Shown: positions 1-9,881, counted from the first letter of the stretch. The stretch is 64,000 bases of DNA from Cellvibrio zantedeschiae (GCF_014652535.1 NZ_BMYZ01000002.1:676811-740810), one strand, 5' to 3'. Numbers and translations: made by a program. The notes: generated by a model from the letters alone, not told the origin.

Positions 1-193
1 GGCTATCTTCGGTTTGCGGAGGAGCATCAACCGCCAGCCATTGTGATGGTGTTTGAAAACGAAAGTAGCGGCGAAAGCCTGCATCGCTGGCAATGGATTT
101 AAGCTGGATTGATTCAGGTGCGCATTTGAGTGCTTGTGCTACCCACAAGCTCAATTGTTGTTCGCGCTCTTGGGGCGTAGGGGCCGTGGGCAT
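1..193 (-). CDS. amgK: Sugar kinase AmgK, N-terminal part (cut by window edge)
   Basis: Only the first 64 residues are present; the gene runs off the left edge. They begin MPTAPTPQER and contain the block SDAGFRRYFRF followed by VDAPPQTEDS. This resembles the N-terminal nucleotide-binding region of the aminoglycoside-phosphotransferase-like family of AmgK, the N-acetylmuramate/N-acetylglucosamine 1-kinase of cell-wall recycling. A good ribosome site (GGAG) lies 6 nt before the ATG at 193. The gene diverges from lptD, the arrangement known in Pseudomonas and relatives, and this supports the call. The catalytic loop lies outside the window, so activity cannot be judged. Confidence 0.8.
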   Translation of the reverse strand, partial: MPTAPTPQEREQQLSLWVAQALKCAPESIQLKSIASDAGFRRYFRFQTPSQWLAVDAPPQTEDS

Positions 194-430
194 GGTAGCT
201 CCGCTTGTAATAGGGATAATATTTTCTGTTGGGCGGATTCTACTCCAGCTACAAGCTTGGCGGCTAAACCTGATGTTAAAAACTATTGCGGATTGTTTTG
301 GGCATAATCAGGGTGAATTCATTCCATGCCACGCTTGATTGCAGTAGAATCGCGGCAATTTTTTGTGTGATCTTCAGCATCTAGGGTGCTGCGATACTAA
401 ATTAGATCCTCTCCCACGAGACAGTGTTTG

Positions 431-3025
431 ATGGCTTTAGCCCCAGGATTTCCCTTAAAGCAGATGGTAATAGGTTTGCGCGCTGCAGGTTTTGCAGTAG
501 CCGTACCTGTTTTTCTATGCGCAACTCCTGTGTTTGCCGCTGATTCTGCCAGTGCTCGCCTAACCAAAGAGTTTGAAGATAGCCGCCATTTAGATTGGGT
601 GCCGGTTGAAAAACTCACCGAGGCTCAAAAACAAACTCTACCCAATGAATGCTGCAAAGGTGCCTATGTGGCCCCCGAGCGAACAGATACTGAAGCTAAT
701 CTGCAGCCGGAAGACGCCCCCGTGCGTGCGCACTCCGATGAAGAAATTAGCGAGCGCCAAACCCGCCTTGAGTTTCGTGGAAATGTTTCTATCACCCAGG
801 GTAATCGCTCCATTACCACGGACAGTGCGTCTTACGACAAAGAAAGCAAACAGGCGAAGTTAACCGGCAGTATCCAGGTGCGCGATCCAGAAGTTATGGT
901 CCGTGCAGACGTGGCCGAGGTTAATCTTGATTCTGGCGATGCGCATTTTGACAATGCCCGATTCGTACTTTACGAAACACGTGTTCACGGTGTGGCCCAG
1001 CATTTGCGGCGTTTTGGCGATAACGTCATCAACCTTGAGCAAAGCATGATCAGCAGCTGTGAGCCGGGCGATAACGCCTGGTCGATTCGCGGCTCTGAAA
1101 TCTCACTGCATCCGGATGAACATTACGGCACTGCCGAAAACATGCGCTTGAATATCAAAAATATTCCCGTGCTTTATGTTCCCTATATTCGTTTTCCGGT
1201 TGGTGAGGAGCGCCTCACCGGGTTCCTCACACCTACGCCGGGTTACAGCAGCCGCAATGGCTTTGAGCTTTCGGTTCCGTTTTATTGGAACATAGCGCCA
1301 AGCACAGACGCGACCCTCACTGCGCACTACATGTCCAGCCGGGGTTACATGCTGGAACCTGAACTGCGCAATTTGACGTCTTATTTTGAAACCAAGCTGA
1401 GCGGTAGTTTCATTAATAACGACCACGGTGGCTACAGCAGTTTTGCGGAAAGCCAGATTGCTGCTGGGGTTCCAGAAGAAGTTGCGTACCCGTATCGTGG
1501 TCATGACCGCTGGTTTGCCAAACTTGAACAGGATGGCGGTAAAGGGCGCGATTGGTCTACAACGATTAACTATTCGGACTTGAGCGATAAAGATTATCTA
1601 CGTGATATGTACAGCGGTTCAGTTGAATCAAATCGCCAGGCTTACATTCGCCAAATGGTGTCGGCGGATTATCGTTCCGAGCATTGGTTTAGTGGAATAA
1701 AAGTGGATGAATACCGTCTCTTGACCACTACGCAATTGCCTTACCGTGAATTGCCACGGATTCATGTGGACGGCAATTATCAAATTAATGACTGGGTGCT
1801 ACAGCTTAATAATGAGTACGTGAATTTCGTGCAAAACCGTTATTTCGCCAGCTCATTTGATAAGCGGGAAACCTATGAAAATGCCCTCGCAAACACAATT
1901 TACGGTGACCGTATCAATACGGACTACAGTCTCACTTGGGATAAATCTTATTCCTGGGGGTTCGTAAAACCGAGGATTGGTGTTAAAGGTTTGGCCTACA
2001 AATTAGACGATAGAAGTTTAGTGGCAGGTACAGATGACTCGCCGAGCTTTGTTACGCCCCAGGCAAGTGTTGATGCCGGGCTTTATTTTGAGCGCGATGC
2101 CAATGTCTTTGGCGGAAACTATTTGCAAACGCTGGAGCCGCGCGCTTTTTATTTTTACAGCGCTTACCAAAATCAGGATTCGCTTTACAAACTTACGCCC
2201 AATAATAGTTTCGTAAATTTTGATTTGGGCGATTTAACCTTCAACTACAACCAACTATTCCGTACCACGCGTTTTGCGGGTGGTGATCGTTTGGATGACG
2301 CCAATCAGTTATCGCTGGCTGTTTCTACGGCTTTCTCGTCGCAAGATACGGGCGCCGAGCGGTTGCGTATGAGCATCGGCCAGATTTTTTACGGCCGTGA
2401 TCGCAAGATCATGATTTACGATAAAGACACAGCTACACCCTCCGTGCTGGAAGAAAACCGTCGCGGCACATCCAATTGGGCTGCGCAGGTAAGTGGCCAA
2501 GTGAGTTCGCGTTTCCATGTGAGTGGGGACGCTGCCTACGATCAGCGCAACAACAAGCTGGATAGCGCCAACGTGGGTCTCCACTATATGGATGACTCTT
2601 ACCGCATTGCCAACATTACTTACCGCTATACCTTGAAGCCGGTACTTTCCAGTCCATCACAACCCGTACCTGTGGTTGTGCAGTCTATTAATCAATTGGA
2701 TACGTCGATAATTCTGCCGATTAACAGTCGTTGGAGTATTATCGCGCGAAATAACCACGATTTTACCCATGGCGTGGAACTAGATACTTACGCCGGGCTC
2801 GAATACAACGATTGCTGCTACCGGGTTAGGGTGCTAGGGCGCCGCTGGTTGCGGGTTGACTACACCACGCCGGACTTCCTGGCGAACCTGACCAACAAAG
2901 ACTTTGAACCCGGCATTATGGTTGAATTGGAGCTTAAAGGTTTGGGTAGTATGGATCGACAAATCAGCAACCTGCTGGAACGCACCGTGAAAGGTTTTAA
3001 GGATCGCGAGAAAAATTTACGCTAG
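431..3025 (+). CDS. lptD: LPS-assembly outer-membrane protein LptD
   Basis: LptD is the outer-membrane barrel that, with LptE, inserts lipopolysaccharide into the outer leaflet. The protein is about 864 aa. It has a signal peptide ending near VFAADS, an OstA-type periplasmic domain at roughly residues 110-230 (RLEFRGNVSITQG onward) and a long C-terminal barrel rich in alternating aromatic residues. Cysteines appear where the family's disulfides are expected: CC near residue 75, SSCEPG near 208 and an adjacent CC pair (NDCCYRV) near 795. The ATG at 431 follows an in-frame TTG at 428; ATG is preferred. It is the first gene of the classical lptD-surA-pdxA-rsmA-apaG-apaH run, with surA starting 20 nt downstream. 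Confidence 0.95.
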   Translation: MALAPGFPLKQMVIGLRAAGFAVAVPVFLCATPVFAADSASARLTKEFEDSRHLDWVPVEKLTEAQKQTLPNECCKGAYVAPERTDTEANLQPEDAPVRAHSDEEISERQTRLEFRGNVSITQGNRSITTDSASYDKESKQAKLTGSIQVRDPEVMVRADVAEVNLDSGDAHFDNARFVLYETRVHGVAQHLRRFGDNVINLEQSMISSCEPGDNAWSIRGSEISLHPDEHYGTAENMRLNIKNIPVLYVPYIRFPVGEERLTGFLTPTPGYSSRNGFELSVPFYWNIAPSTDATLTAHYMSSRGYMLEPELRNLTSYFETKLSGSFINNDHGGYSSFAESQIAAGVPEEVAYPYRGHDRWFAKLEQDGGKGRDWSTTINYSDLSDKDYLRDMYSGSVESNRQAYIRQMVSADYRSEHWFSGIKVDEYRLLTTTQLPYRELPRIHVDGNYQINDWVLQLNNEYVNFVQNRYFASSFDKRETYENALANTIYGDRINTDYSLTWDKSYSWGFVKPRIGVKGLAYKLDDRSLVAGTDDSPSFVTPQASVDAGLYFERDANVFGGNYLQTLEPRAFYFYSAYQNQDSLYKLTPNNSFVNFDLGDLTFNYNQLFRTTRFAGGDRLDDANQLSLAVSTAFSSQDTGAERLRMSIGQIFYGRDRKIMIYDKDTATPSVLEENRRGTSNWAAQVSGQVSSRFHVSGDAAYDQRNNKLDSANVGLHYMDDSYRIANITYRYTLKPVLSSPSQPVPVVVQSINQLDTSIILPINSRWSIIARNNHDFTHGVELDTYAGLEYNDCCYRVRVLGRRWLRVDYTTPDFLANLTNKDFEPGIMVELELKGLGSMDRQISNLLERTVKGFKDREKNLR

Positions 3026-3044
3026 CTAACAAGTGAAGACATTT

Positions 3045-4361
3045 ATGCAAATTAGATTAACTAAAAAATATTGTAGCCTTTTTATCACTGCGCTTTTGCT
3101 GGTAGCTCCGCAGGTGATAGTTCCGCAAGCAATGGCTGCTAAATCTGTTGGGTTGGATCGTGTAGTCGCGATTGTCGATGAAGATGTTGTATTGGAAAGT
3201 GAATTGAATGATCGCTTGCAAGCGGTTTTGTCGCGCTTGAAAGGTCAATACAGCCAACTTCCTGAAGAAGATGTTTTGCGTAAACAAGTGTTAGAGCAAT
3301 TAATTGTTGAACGTATTGAATTAGGTTTGGCAAAGCGCTACGAAATTAAAGTGGAAGAGGATGAAGTCGATCAAGCAATTGATCGTATACGTGAAAAAAA
3401 TAAAATGACCAAGGAAGAATTGGCGGTGGATTTAAGACGCCAGGGCTTATCGCTCGCCGGTTTACGTACACAAATTCGCAATGAATTGACTATCAATCAT
3501 TTGCAGCAAGGTGTAGTAAGCAGCCGTATTAAAGTTTCTCCACAAGAAATCGATAATTTCCTTGCCTCTAGCGACGGCAAATTTGCGACTTCTCCGGATT
3601 ATCACATTGGCCATATTTTAATTGCTGTTCCCGGCTCTGCTGATGCAGATACCATTGCTGCCGCTGAGAAAAAAGCCAAAGACATTCACCAAAAGTTACA
3701 AGCTGGCGCTGACTTTGCGCAGATGGCAATTGCCAACTCCAACGATCAAGCCGCATTACAAGGTGGCGATATTGGCTGGCGTAAACTGGCACAATTGCCT
3801 GAACTGTTTGGCAACCAATTGGCCGGTTTGAAAACCGGTGATGTAACGGCGCCTTTCCGCAGTGGTGCGGGTTTTCACATTCTTAAAAATATCGAGCAGC
3901 GCGGTGGTGGCCAACAATTAATTGAGCAGACTCACGCTCGCCATATTTTGATTAAAACCTCGGAAATTATGGATGACAACCAGGCGCGCGAAAAATTATT
4001 GGTGTTGAAGGATAAAATTGAGAAGGGTGAAGATTTCGCGAAATTAGCGAAGCAGAACTCTGAGGATACAGGCTCAGTTCTGAGCGGTGGTGATTTGGGC
4101 TGGTCGACTCCTGGTATGTTCGTAGCAGCATTTGAAGAAGCCCTGGCGAACACACCTCTTGGCAAAATAAGCCGCCCATTCAAAAGTCAATTTGGCTGGC
4201 ATATTTTGCAAGTGCTTGAACGCCGCAAAGAAGATATGAGCGAACAAATGAAGCGCAATCAGGCGCAAAATGTCATTCGGTCGCGTCGTTTTGATGAAGA
4301 ATTCCAATTGTGGTTAACGCAAATTCGCGAAGAAGCCTTTGTCGAAATTAAACAGAAGTAA
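3045..4361 (+). CDS. surA: Periplasmic chaperone / peptidyl-prolyl isomerase SurA
   Basis: SurA escorts unfolded outer-membrane proteins, including LptD, across the periplasm. The sequence shows a signal peptide ending around QAMAAKS, an N-terminal chaperone domain (DRVVAIVDEDVVLESEL) and two parvulin domains. These start near YHIGHILIAVP (about residue 185) and ARHILIKTSE (about 295), and each holds a typical GGDIGW or GGDLGW stretch. The ATG at 3045 is chosen because a GAAG ribosome site lies about 7 nt before it; an upstream in-frame GTG at 3033 has none. Length (438 aa) fits the family. It sits directly after lptD, its best-known client. Confidence 0.95.
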   Translation: MQIRLTKKYCSLFITALLLVAPQVIVPQAMAAKSVGLDRVVAIVDEDVVLESELNDRLQAVLSRLKGQYSQLPEEDVLRKQVLEQLIVERIELGLAKRYEIKVEEDEVDQAIDRIREKNKMTKEELAVDLRRQGLSLAGLRTQIRNELTINHLQQGVVSSRIKVSPQEIDNFLASSDGKFATSPDYHIGHILIAVPGSADADTIAAAEKKAKDIHQKLQAGADFAQMAIANSNDQAALQGGDIGWRKLAQLPELFGNQLAGLKTGDVTAPFRSGAGFHILKNIEQRGGGQQLIEQTHARHILIKTSEIMDDNQAREKLLVLKDKIEKGEDFAKLAKQNSEDTGSVLSGGDLGWSTPGMFVAAFEEALANTPLGKISRPFKSQFGWHILQVLERRKEDMSEQMKRNQAQNVIRSRRFDEEFQLWLTQIREEAFVEIKQK

Positions 4362-4499
4362 TACATAATAATTAAAACGCGGCGAAACAAGTTTTTATTA
4401 ACGGACTCTGGTTTGTTAAATGAATAACTTTGTTGAAGCCGCGTTTTGATTTTATGGCCCCATAGATAACCCAATAAAATTGATCCAACGTATAACTGA

Positions 4500-5513
4500 A
4501 TGGATAAACGAATGGATAAATGTTTTCGCATAGCGGTAACTCCCGGTGAGCCCGCTGGCATAGGTCCGGATTTAATCGTTACGCTGGCGCAAGAAGCGCA
4601 AGCACACGAAATTGTTGCTATTGCTGATCCTGATTTATTAGCCGCGCGCGCGCAGCAGTTGGGGCTATCTTTGCAAATTCGCATCGTAAATCCTGCGGAT
4701 ACTCCCAAGTCTTCTGCCGCAGGTGAGCTTGCCGTGTTGCCCGTGGCTTTGGCCGCTGAAGTGAAAGCTGGCGAATTAAATGTGCGCAACGCAGCTTATA
4801 TTTTAAATACGTTGGATGTTGCGATTAATGGTTGTGTGTCAGGCGAATTCGCAGCGCTGGTGACCGGGCCGGTCCACAAAAGTGTGATCAATGATGCAGG
4901 CATAACCTTCAGTGGCCACACTGAATATCTCGCTGATAAAACCGCTACTGAAAAAGTGGTGATGATGCTGGCTACCAAAGGTTTGCGCGTGGCACTGGCC
5001 ACAACCCATTTGCCATTGAAAGATGTAGCAGCTGCAATTAACGAAAAAGAATTGATGCAAGTGATCCGTATTTTGCAGCGCGACTTGCAACAACAATTTG
5101 GAATTGCTGAACCCCGAATCTATGTATGCGGTTTAAATCCTCATGCAGGTGAGGGCGGTCATCTCGGCCGTGAAGAGATTGAAATTATTGAGCCAACGCT
5201 GGATAAACTTCGTGCGGAGGGAATCAATTTAATTGGCCCGCTGCCAGCAGATACTTTATTCACGCCCAAATATCTGGATCATGCTGACGCAGTATTAGCC
5301 ATGTATCACGACCAGGGCTTGCCGGTGTTGAAGTACAAAGGTTTTGGTCAGGCGGTGAATGTGACTTTGGGCTTGCCGATTATTCGTACCTCGGTAGATC
5401 ACGGAACCGCATTGGATTTAGCCGCAACAGGTAAAGCAGATTTGGGTAGCTTACGCACCGCATTAAGTTATGCATTGGATATGGTAGAAGCGCGTCAACG
5501 GGCGCAAAAATAA
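4500..5513 (+). CDS. pdxA: 4-hydroxythreonine-4-phosphate dehydrogenase PdxA
   Basis: PdxA oxidises 4-phosphohydroxy-L-threonine in the DXP-dependent pyridoxal-phosphate pathway. The 337-aa protein carries the family's early motif [12 protein letters not shown], the metal-site histidine block [22 protein letters not shown] and [16 protein letters not shown] second ATG twelve bases downstream (4512) is an equally possible start. It lies 138 nt after surA, so it may have its own promoter, and 14 nt before rsmA. The surA-pdxA-rsmA order is conserved in gammaproteobacteria. Confidence 0.95.
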   Translation: MDKRMDKCFRIAVTPGEPAGIGPDLIVTLAQEAQAHEIVAIADPDLLAARAQQLGLSLQIRIVNPADTPKSSAAGELAVLPVALAAEVKAGELNVRNAAYILNTLDVAINGCVSGEFAALVTGPVHKSVINDAGITFSGHTEYLADKTATEKVVMMLATKGLRVALATTHLPLKDVAAAINEKELMQVIRILQRDLQQQFGIAEPRIYVCGLNPHAGEGGHLGREEIEIIEPTLDKLRAEGINLIGPLPADTLFTPKYLDHADAVLAMYHDQGLPVLKYKGFGQAVNVTLGLPIIRTSVDHGTALDLAATGKADLGSLRTALSYALDMVEARQRAQK

Positions 5514-5527
5514 TTTAGGCTGTAAGC

Positions 5528-6379
5528 ATGAACAAAAAAAATTCCGGTGACAAACATTCCAATAGCCAAGGCGAGCACAAAGCGCGTAAACGTTTTGGCC
5601 AAAACTTTTTAATTGATCACGGCATCATTCGCGACATAGTGCGCGCTGTGCATCCGCATAAAGATGATTTGATTGTAGAGATTGGCCCAGGTAAGGGTGC
5701 TATAACCCAATTGTTAGCAGACAGCTGCGATAATCTCAGTGTTATTGAGTTGGACCGCGATTTGGTGCCCTGGTTAAAAGTTAAATTTGAAAAGCATCCA
5801 AACTTCCAACTGTATCAAGCGGACGCTTTGCAATTTGATTTTGCTCAGTTAATTAAAAATGATCAGCCTTTGCGTATTGTAGGTAATTTACCTTACAACA
5901 TTTCAACGCCTTTGATTTTTCATTTGTTGAGCTATTCCACACAAGTTCGCGATATGCACTTTATGCTGCAAAAGGAAGTGGTAAAGCGCATGGCCGCCCA
6001 TGCGGGTGATAGCGCTTACGGTCGATTGGGAATCATGGTGCAATATTATTGTGAGGTGGAAAATTTATTTGAAGTTCCACCAACTTCATTTGATCCAGCG
6101 CCGAAAGTGGATTCTGCCATTGTGCGTTTGGTGCCCTACAAAGACTTGCCACACAAAGCGACCAATATTAAAACCCTTGAAAATTTGGTTAACGTTGCTT
6201 TTCAGCAGCGCCGTAAAACCTTACGCAATGCGTTAAAACAATTACTTGCGCCAGATGTTATTGAACAGTTACCAATTGATACCTCTGCACGCGCGGAAGA
6301 AATTAGTTTGGCTGACTATGTTGCTACCAGTAATCTATTGGATAGCTTAGCCAGCTCACAGACCCAGGCATCCAGTTGA
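5528..6379 (+). CDS. rsmA: 16S rRNA dimethyladenosine transferase RsmA (KsgA)
   Basis: RsmA dimethylates two adjacent adenines in the 3'-terminal hairpin of 16S rRNA during 30S maturation. Visible are the entry motif RKRFGQNFLID, the SAM-binding loop VEIGPGKGAIT (about residue 55), the acidic residue in VIELDRDLV and the adenine-site motif NLPYNISTPL. Length (283 aa) is slightly above normal because of a lysine- and serine-rich N-terminal extension before the first motif. The gene follows pdxA by 14 nt, and apaG begins just after its stop, so the genes are probably cotranscribed. Confidence 0.95.
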   Translation: MNKKNSGDKHSNSQGEHKARKRFGQNFLIDHGIIRDIVRAVHPHKDDLIVEIGPGKGAITQLLADSCDNLSVIELDRDLVPWLKVKFEKHPNFQLYQADALQFDFAQLIKNDQPLRIVGNLPYNISTPLIFHLLSYSTQVRDMHFMLQKEVVKRMAAHAGDSAYGRLGIMVQYYCEVENLFEVPPTSFDPAPKVDSAIVRLVPYKDLPHKATNIKTLENLVNVAFQQRRKTLRNALKQLLAPDVIEQLPIDTSARAEEISLADYVATSNLLDSLASSQTQASS

Positions 6380-6402
6380 TCAAGCATTCAGTTGATAGAG
6401 AT

Positions 6403-6771
6403 ATGGCCAATAAAATTAACGTCAGTGTAAAAACAACCTACATGGCTGACCAAACCTTACCCAGGCAGCGCTATGTATATTCTTATACAATCACTATCGC
6501 AAACCAGGGTGACGAGGCCGCACAATTAATTAGTCGCCACTGGTATATTCGTGATGCAAAAGATAACTTGCAGGAAGTGCAAGGCGTAGGTGTTATAGGC
6601 GAACAACCCCACATCACGCCAGGTAGTAGCTACACTTATACCAGCGGTGTGGTGCTTGAAACTGAAACAGGCATAATGGAAGGAACATATCAAATGCGTG
6701 CAGATAGCGGCGAAACTTTCGATGCGCAAATTCCAACTTTTGCCCTAGTGCCGCCGCACGCAATACATTAA
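6403..6771 (+). CDS. apaG: ApaG family protein
   Basis: ApaG is a small immunoglobulin-like fold protein linked to Co2+ resistance and Mg2+ efflux in enterobacteria; its molecular role is unsettled. The 122-aa protein shows the family core YTITIANQGDEAAQLISRHWYI followed by VQGVGVIGEQP and a glycine-serine turn before YTYTSG. An in-frame TTG at 6376 overlaps the end of rsmA, but the ATG at 6403 gives the usual family N-terminus (MANKINVSV). It sits between rsmA and apaH as in many gammaproteobacteria. Confidence 0.92.
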   Translation: MANKINVSVKTTYMADQTLPRQRYVYSYTITIANQGDEAAQLISRHWYIRDAKDNLQEVQGVGVIGEQPHITPGSSYTYTSGVVLETETGIMEGTYQMRADSGETFDAQIPTFALVPPHAIH

Positions 6772-6838
6772 GAGTGCTCCCGCACGCTATTCATTGAAGG
6801 TGCCTTTGCACCTAATTTATTAAAGGGTTTCTTCCCCT

Positions 6839-7651
6839 ATGGCGACCTATGCAATTGGTGATATTCAAGGATGCTACGAATCGCTCCAATGCCTGTTGGA
6901 AAAAATTGCATTTAATCCCGAATTGGATAAATTGTGGCTGGTGGGCGATTTAATTAATCGCGGCCCCGATTCTTTAGCAACACTGCGTTTTTTATATTCC
7001 ATTCGCCACTCCGTCGAATTTGTTTTAGGTAATCACGATTTGCATTTTATTGCTGTTGCCTATGGGCTTCGCAAAAAAGGCCAGAGCGATACGCTTGATT
7101 CCTTATTAAATGCGTCTGATCGCCAACAACTTATCGATTGGCTTATTCAAGGAAAATTATTGCATACCGATGAGAATCTCGGGTTTACCATGGTGCATGC
7201 TGGTATTCCTCCTATGTGGAATTTGCATCAGGCACAAGCGCATGCGCGCGAAGTGGAAGCAATTTTACAAAGCCGCTACTGCAAAGATTTTTTAAGTAGT
7301 ATGTACGGTAACCAACCAAACCGCTGGAAAAATAAATTAATTGGTATGGAGCGTTTGCGTTTAATCACTAATTATTTTACGCGTATGCGTTTTTGTTCCG
7401 AAGATGGTGAACTGGAATTTGAAACCAAAGAAAATATGGCTGCTGCACCTCTAGGCTTTGCGCCCTGGTTTTCTTTTTCGCAGCGAAAAACAGCAAACGA
7501 TAAAATTTTATTTGGCCATTGGGCTGCTCTTGAAGGAAAAGCAAATACCCCCAATATCTATGCTTTGGACACGGGTTGTGTTTGGGGTGGGTCACTTTCT
7601 GCACTACGTTTGGAGGATCAGCAATTATTCAGTTGTTTTTGTGATGCGTAA
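6839..7651 (+). CDS. apaH: Symmetrical bis(5'-nucleosyl)-tetraphosphatase ApaH
   Basis: ApaH splits diadenosine tetraphosphate into two ADP and also acts on Np4-capped RNA. It belongs to the calcineurin-like metallophosphoesterases. The metal-binding motifs are intact: GDIQGCYES at residue 7, GDLINRGPDS near 36 and GNHDLHF near 64, with further histidines in VHAGIPP and in FGHWAALEG. Length (270 aa) is standard. It ends the lptD-to-apaH cluster. The 67 nt between apaG and apaH contain no clear terminator, so readthrough is likely. Confidence 0.95.
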   Translation: MATYAIGDIQGCYESLQCLLEKIAFNPELDKLWLVGDLINRGPDSLATLRFLYSIRHSVEFVLGNHDLHFIAVAYGLRKKGQSDTLDSLLNASDRQQLIDWLIQGKLLHTDENLGFTMVHAGIPPMWNLHQAQAHAREVEAILQSRYCKDFLSSMYGNQPNRWKNKLIGMERLRLITNYFTRMRFCSEDGELEFETKENMAAAPLGFAPWFSFSQRKTANDKILFGHWAALEGKANTPNIYALDTGCVWGGSLSALRLEDQQLFSCFCDA

Positions 7652-7773
7652 CTCCTCAATACAAACCACCATTCATTTTTGATTCAGTTAAAGCTGCTAA
7701 TCTCCCTTCGCATCCAAACCCCATAACTCACCAATGGGTTTGGTTAACTAATTTGTTTTTTAAGGAATTATCT

Positions 7774-8517
7774 ATGAAATTAAAATTAATTTTTGGTGCT
7801 CTTGTGCTCGCAACGTCGGGTTTTTCTATTGCAGATGCATATCAAGCAGAAGTGGGCGCAAATGCATCACGTTGGGATTTGGATGGAATTAACAGCAGTA
7901 TAAATAGCTATCAAGTTGACGGAAAATATTATTTTAACCAGGTGAAAACCGACAACTTACCTTTGGCTGAAGCCGCATATCTTGGAAAAAACAGTAACGC
8001 TTTTTTATCGCTAGCGCGCGACTATGGGCATGGCTTTGTCTCAGACAGCAAAAATTATTCTGGTGGTGTTGAGGTATATATTCCTGAGAATTTCCTCTAT
8101 GTCAGAGTAGAAGGTATTCACGAGCGTTATGATGGTAGTTCTGATACGAGTGCACTTACCACGGTGGGTCTAACACCTTTTGATGGGTTGCGTTTGACGA
8201 CAAGCTGGAATAGTGACGAAAGTTACCACGCTAATCTGGATGCAAAATACGTTACTGCCCTGGCAAATGGCCAGTACATTAATGTGGAAGCCAGTGTGGC
8301 AGACACCGAGTGGGGTACTTATAAAGCTATTGGCGGTGATTATTATTTTGATAGAACATTTAGCGTGGGCGCTGAAATCAGTGATGAAGACCTTACCGGC
8401 ACCAGTTATCTGGTACGTACCCGCAAATTTTTCAGCGAACAATTTAGCGGTGATTTAACCTACGCTGATAACGATTATGGAAATGTCGTTGCACTAGGTG
8501 TTAATTTCAGATTTTAA
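7774..8517 (+). CDS. Exported beta-barrel (porin-like) protein
   Basis: The 247-aa product has a signal peptide (MKLKLIFGALVLATSG, cleavage near IADAYQ). The mature part is of alternating hydrophobic and polar strands with many Tyr, Asp and Gly, and ends in VALGVNFRF, a C-terminal phenylalanine typical of outer-membrane barrels. It resembles the 'putative porin' proteins of marine and soil gammaproteobacteria, but the transported molecule cannot be told. The ATG at 7774 is preceded by AAGGA (7762); an in-frame TTG at 7753 is less likely. A strong terminator follows, so it is probably monocistronic. Confidence 0.65.
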   Translation: MKLKLIFGALVLATSGFSIADAYQAEVGANASRWDLDGINSSINSYQVDGKYYFNQVKTDNLPLAEAAYLGKNSNAFLSLARDYGHGFVSDSKNYSGGVEVYIPENFLYVRVEGIHERYDGSSDTSALTTVGLTPFDGLRLTTSWNSDESYHANLDAKYVTALANGQYINVEASVADTEWGTYKAIGGDYYFDRTFSVGAEISDEDLTGTSYLVRTRKFFSEQFSGDLTYADNDYGNVVALGVNFRF

Positions 8518-8535
8518 TCGTTGAAAATTGTTCGA

Positions 8536-8568
8536 TAAAAAAGCCAGCGTATTTGCTGGCTTTTTTAT
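8536..8568. terminator. Bidirectional intrinsic terminator
   Basis: A 7-bp stem AGCCAGC/GCTGGCT with a 6-nt loop is flanked by A-runs on the left and T-runs on the right, so it can end transcripts from both the porin-like gene and the converging diguanylate cyclase. Confidence 0.9.
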
Positions 8569-8579
8569 TAGGAAGTTTT

Positions 8580-9881
8580 CTACAAATATTCGGCGGCAAC
8601 AACTCTATTTCGCCCATCATGTTTTGCTTGGTATAAGGCTTTATCCGCATTGCTAAACAATTGTTCCAGTGTTTCATTCGCGTTTAACGTAGCCACGCCA
8701 AAACTGGCTGTCACACGTACCTTGTCATTGAATGCGTAGGACGCAATTAGCTCACGGGTTTTTTCAGCGATTAGACTGGCCTGCTCAATTTTAGTGTTTC
8801 GGCATACCAATACAAACTCTTCTCCACCCCAGCGAGCAAACAGATCATTGCTGCGAATATGTTCTTTCACAATATTCGATAAGGTTGATAAAACGTGGTC
8901 GCCCACAGCATGCCCGTGTTCGTCGTTAATCTTTTTAAAATGATCTATGTCGATCAAAATGAGTGATAGGGGTTTTTTCTGACCGCGCCATTCCCACAGG
9001 CCAATACGTATAGCTTCTTCAATACCTTCACGATTAAACGCACCTGTCAACGAATCGGTTTTCGTTTTTTCTTCTAACTGTTTACTGCGTAAATCCAGCA
9101 GGGAATTAATTTCCAGTAGCTCCGCTTCGCGTTTCTTTTGTGAGTGCACCTGGCTGGTGAGCGAGGTAATACGGTAGGCGAGGAACACTACAATCACGCC
9201 CAGCCAAGCCAACATAATCATGAGATACCACTTTTCAGTGGTGAGCCTTTGGCCAACTAACTCTACTTTTTTCAAATGGAAATTGTGTTCACCTAAAGGA
9301 TCTTTAGAGCCGGTTTGAACTTCAAACAAAATAATATTGTCGAACTGTGGATGCCGTAATTGCGGTGGAATGTTGTATTCAACCAGCCACCAGTCCGCTA
9401 CAAAAAAATCTTTTAATGAAAACTCCAGAAATTGATCCTTCAGCAAATCTGTCGAAAATTCGAGTTGGTTATATTTTGTGCTTGGCTCAATGTCAGGCGA
9501 GCTATAGAGAGGGTCGAAGTTACGCAAATAAAGGCGCAGGGTCTTGTTGGGGCCTTTGTAATCGAGCCATATGCGAATTTTGTTGTAATGGCTTAAGTCC
9601 ACGCCGTGTTCGCGTTTGGGATCAAAGAAAATTTCGAAGCCGCAATAGGGGTAAGTAAATTTGTCCCTGAGTGTGCAGCGCCATTCGAAGTTTTGGGGAT
9701 TAATCATTTCCGCCTGGCTGTTTCCACCGCTGCGTTTATCGTCATAAACTTCGAGGAAATAGCCGCTTTGCGGGGTGATGACCATGCTGGCCTGAAGGAT
9801 TTTTTGTTCGGCAATGATCGCAATTACGGTCAACAATACCAACGAAATCAGTATTATTTCTAAGCGCCATTTCTCGAGCAT
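8580..9881 (-). CDS. Membrane diguanylate cyclase with carbohydrate-binding-like periplasmic domain
   Basis: The 433-aa protein has a transmembrane helix at about residues 8-27, a periplasmic domain at 30-212, a second helix at about 216-236, a short coiled coil and a GGDEF domain at about 275-433. The active-site signature is GGEEF, and the product-inhibition I-site (RSND) sits exactly five residues before it, so the enzyme should make c-di-GMP and be feedback regulated. The periplasmic part is rich in beta strands, with stretches such as YNKIRIWLDYKG and LRLYLRNFDP. It resembles the jelly-roll fold of CBM11-like and other galactose-binding-like domains; this is inferred from pattern, not searched. 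A sugar- or polysaccharide-sensing cyclase is the likely role. Confidence 0.85.
   Translation of the reverse strand: MLEKWRLEIILISLVLLTVIAIIAEQKILQASMVITPQSGYFLEVYDDKRSGGNSQAEMINPQNFEWRCTLRDKFTYPYCGFEIFFDPKREHGVDLSHYNKIRIWLDYKGPNKTLRLYLRNFDPLYSSPDIEPSTKYNQLEFSTDLLKDQFLEFSLKDFFVADWWLVEYNIPPQLRHPQFDNIILFEVQTGSKDPLGEHNFHLKKVELVGQRLTTEKWYLMIMLAWLGVIVVFLAYRITSLTSQVHSQKKREAELLEINSLLDLRSKQLEEKTKTDSLTGAFNREGIEEAIRIGLWEWRGQKKPLSLILIDIDHFKKINDEHGHAVGDHVLSTLSNIVKEHIRSNDLFARWGGEEFVLVCRNTKIEQASLIAEKTRELIASYAFNDKVRVTASFGVATLNANETLEQLFSNADKALYQAKHDGRNRVVAAEYL

Noticed and set aside
93..338. Plus-strand frame over the start of amgK
   Set aside because: The minus strand encodes a recognisable AmgK N-terminus in the same bases, and the plus frame has no family resemblance.
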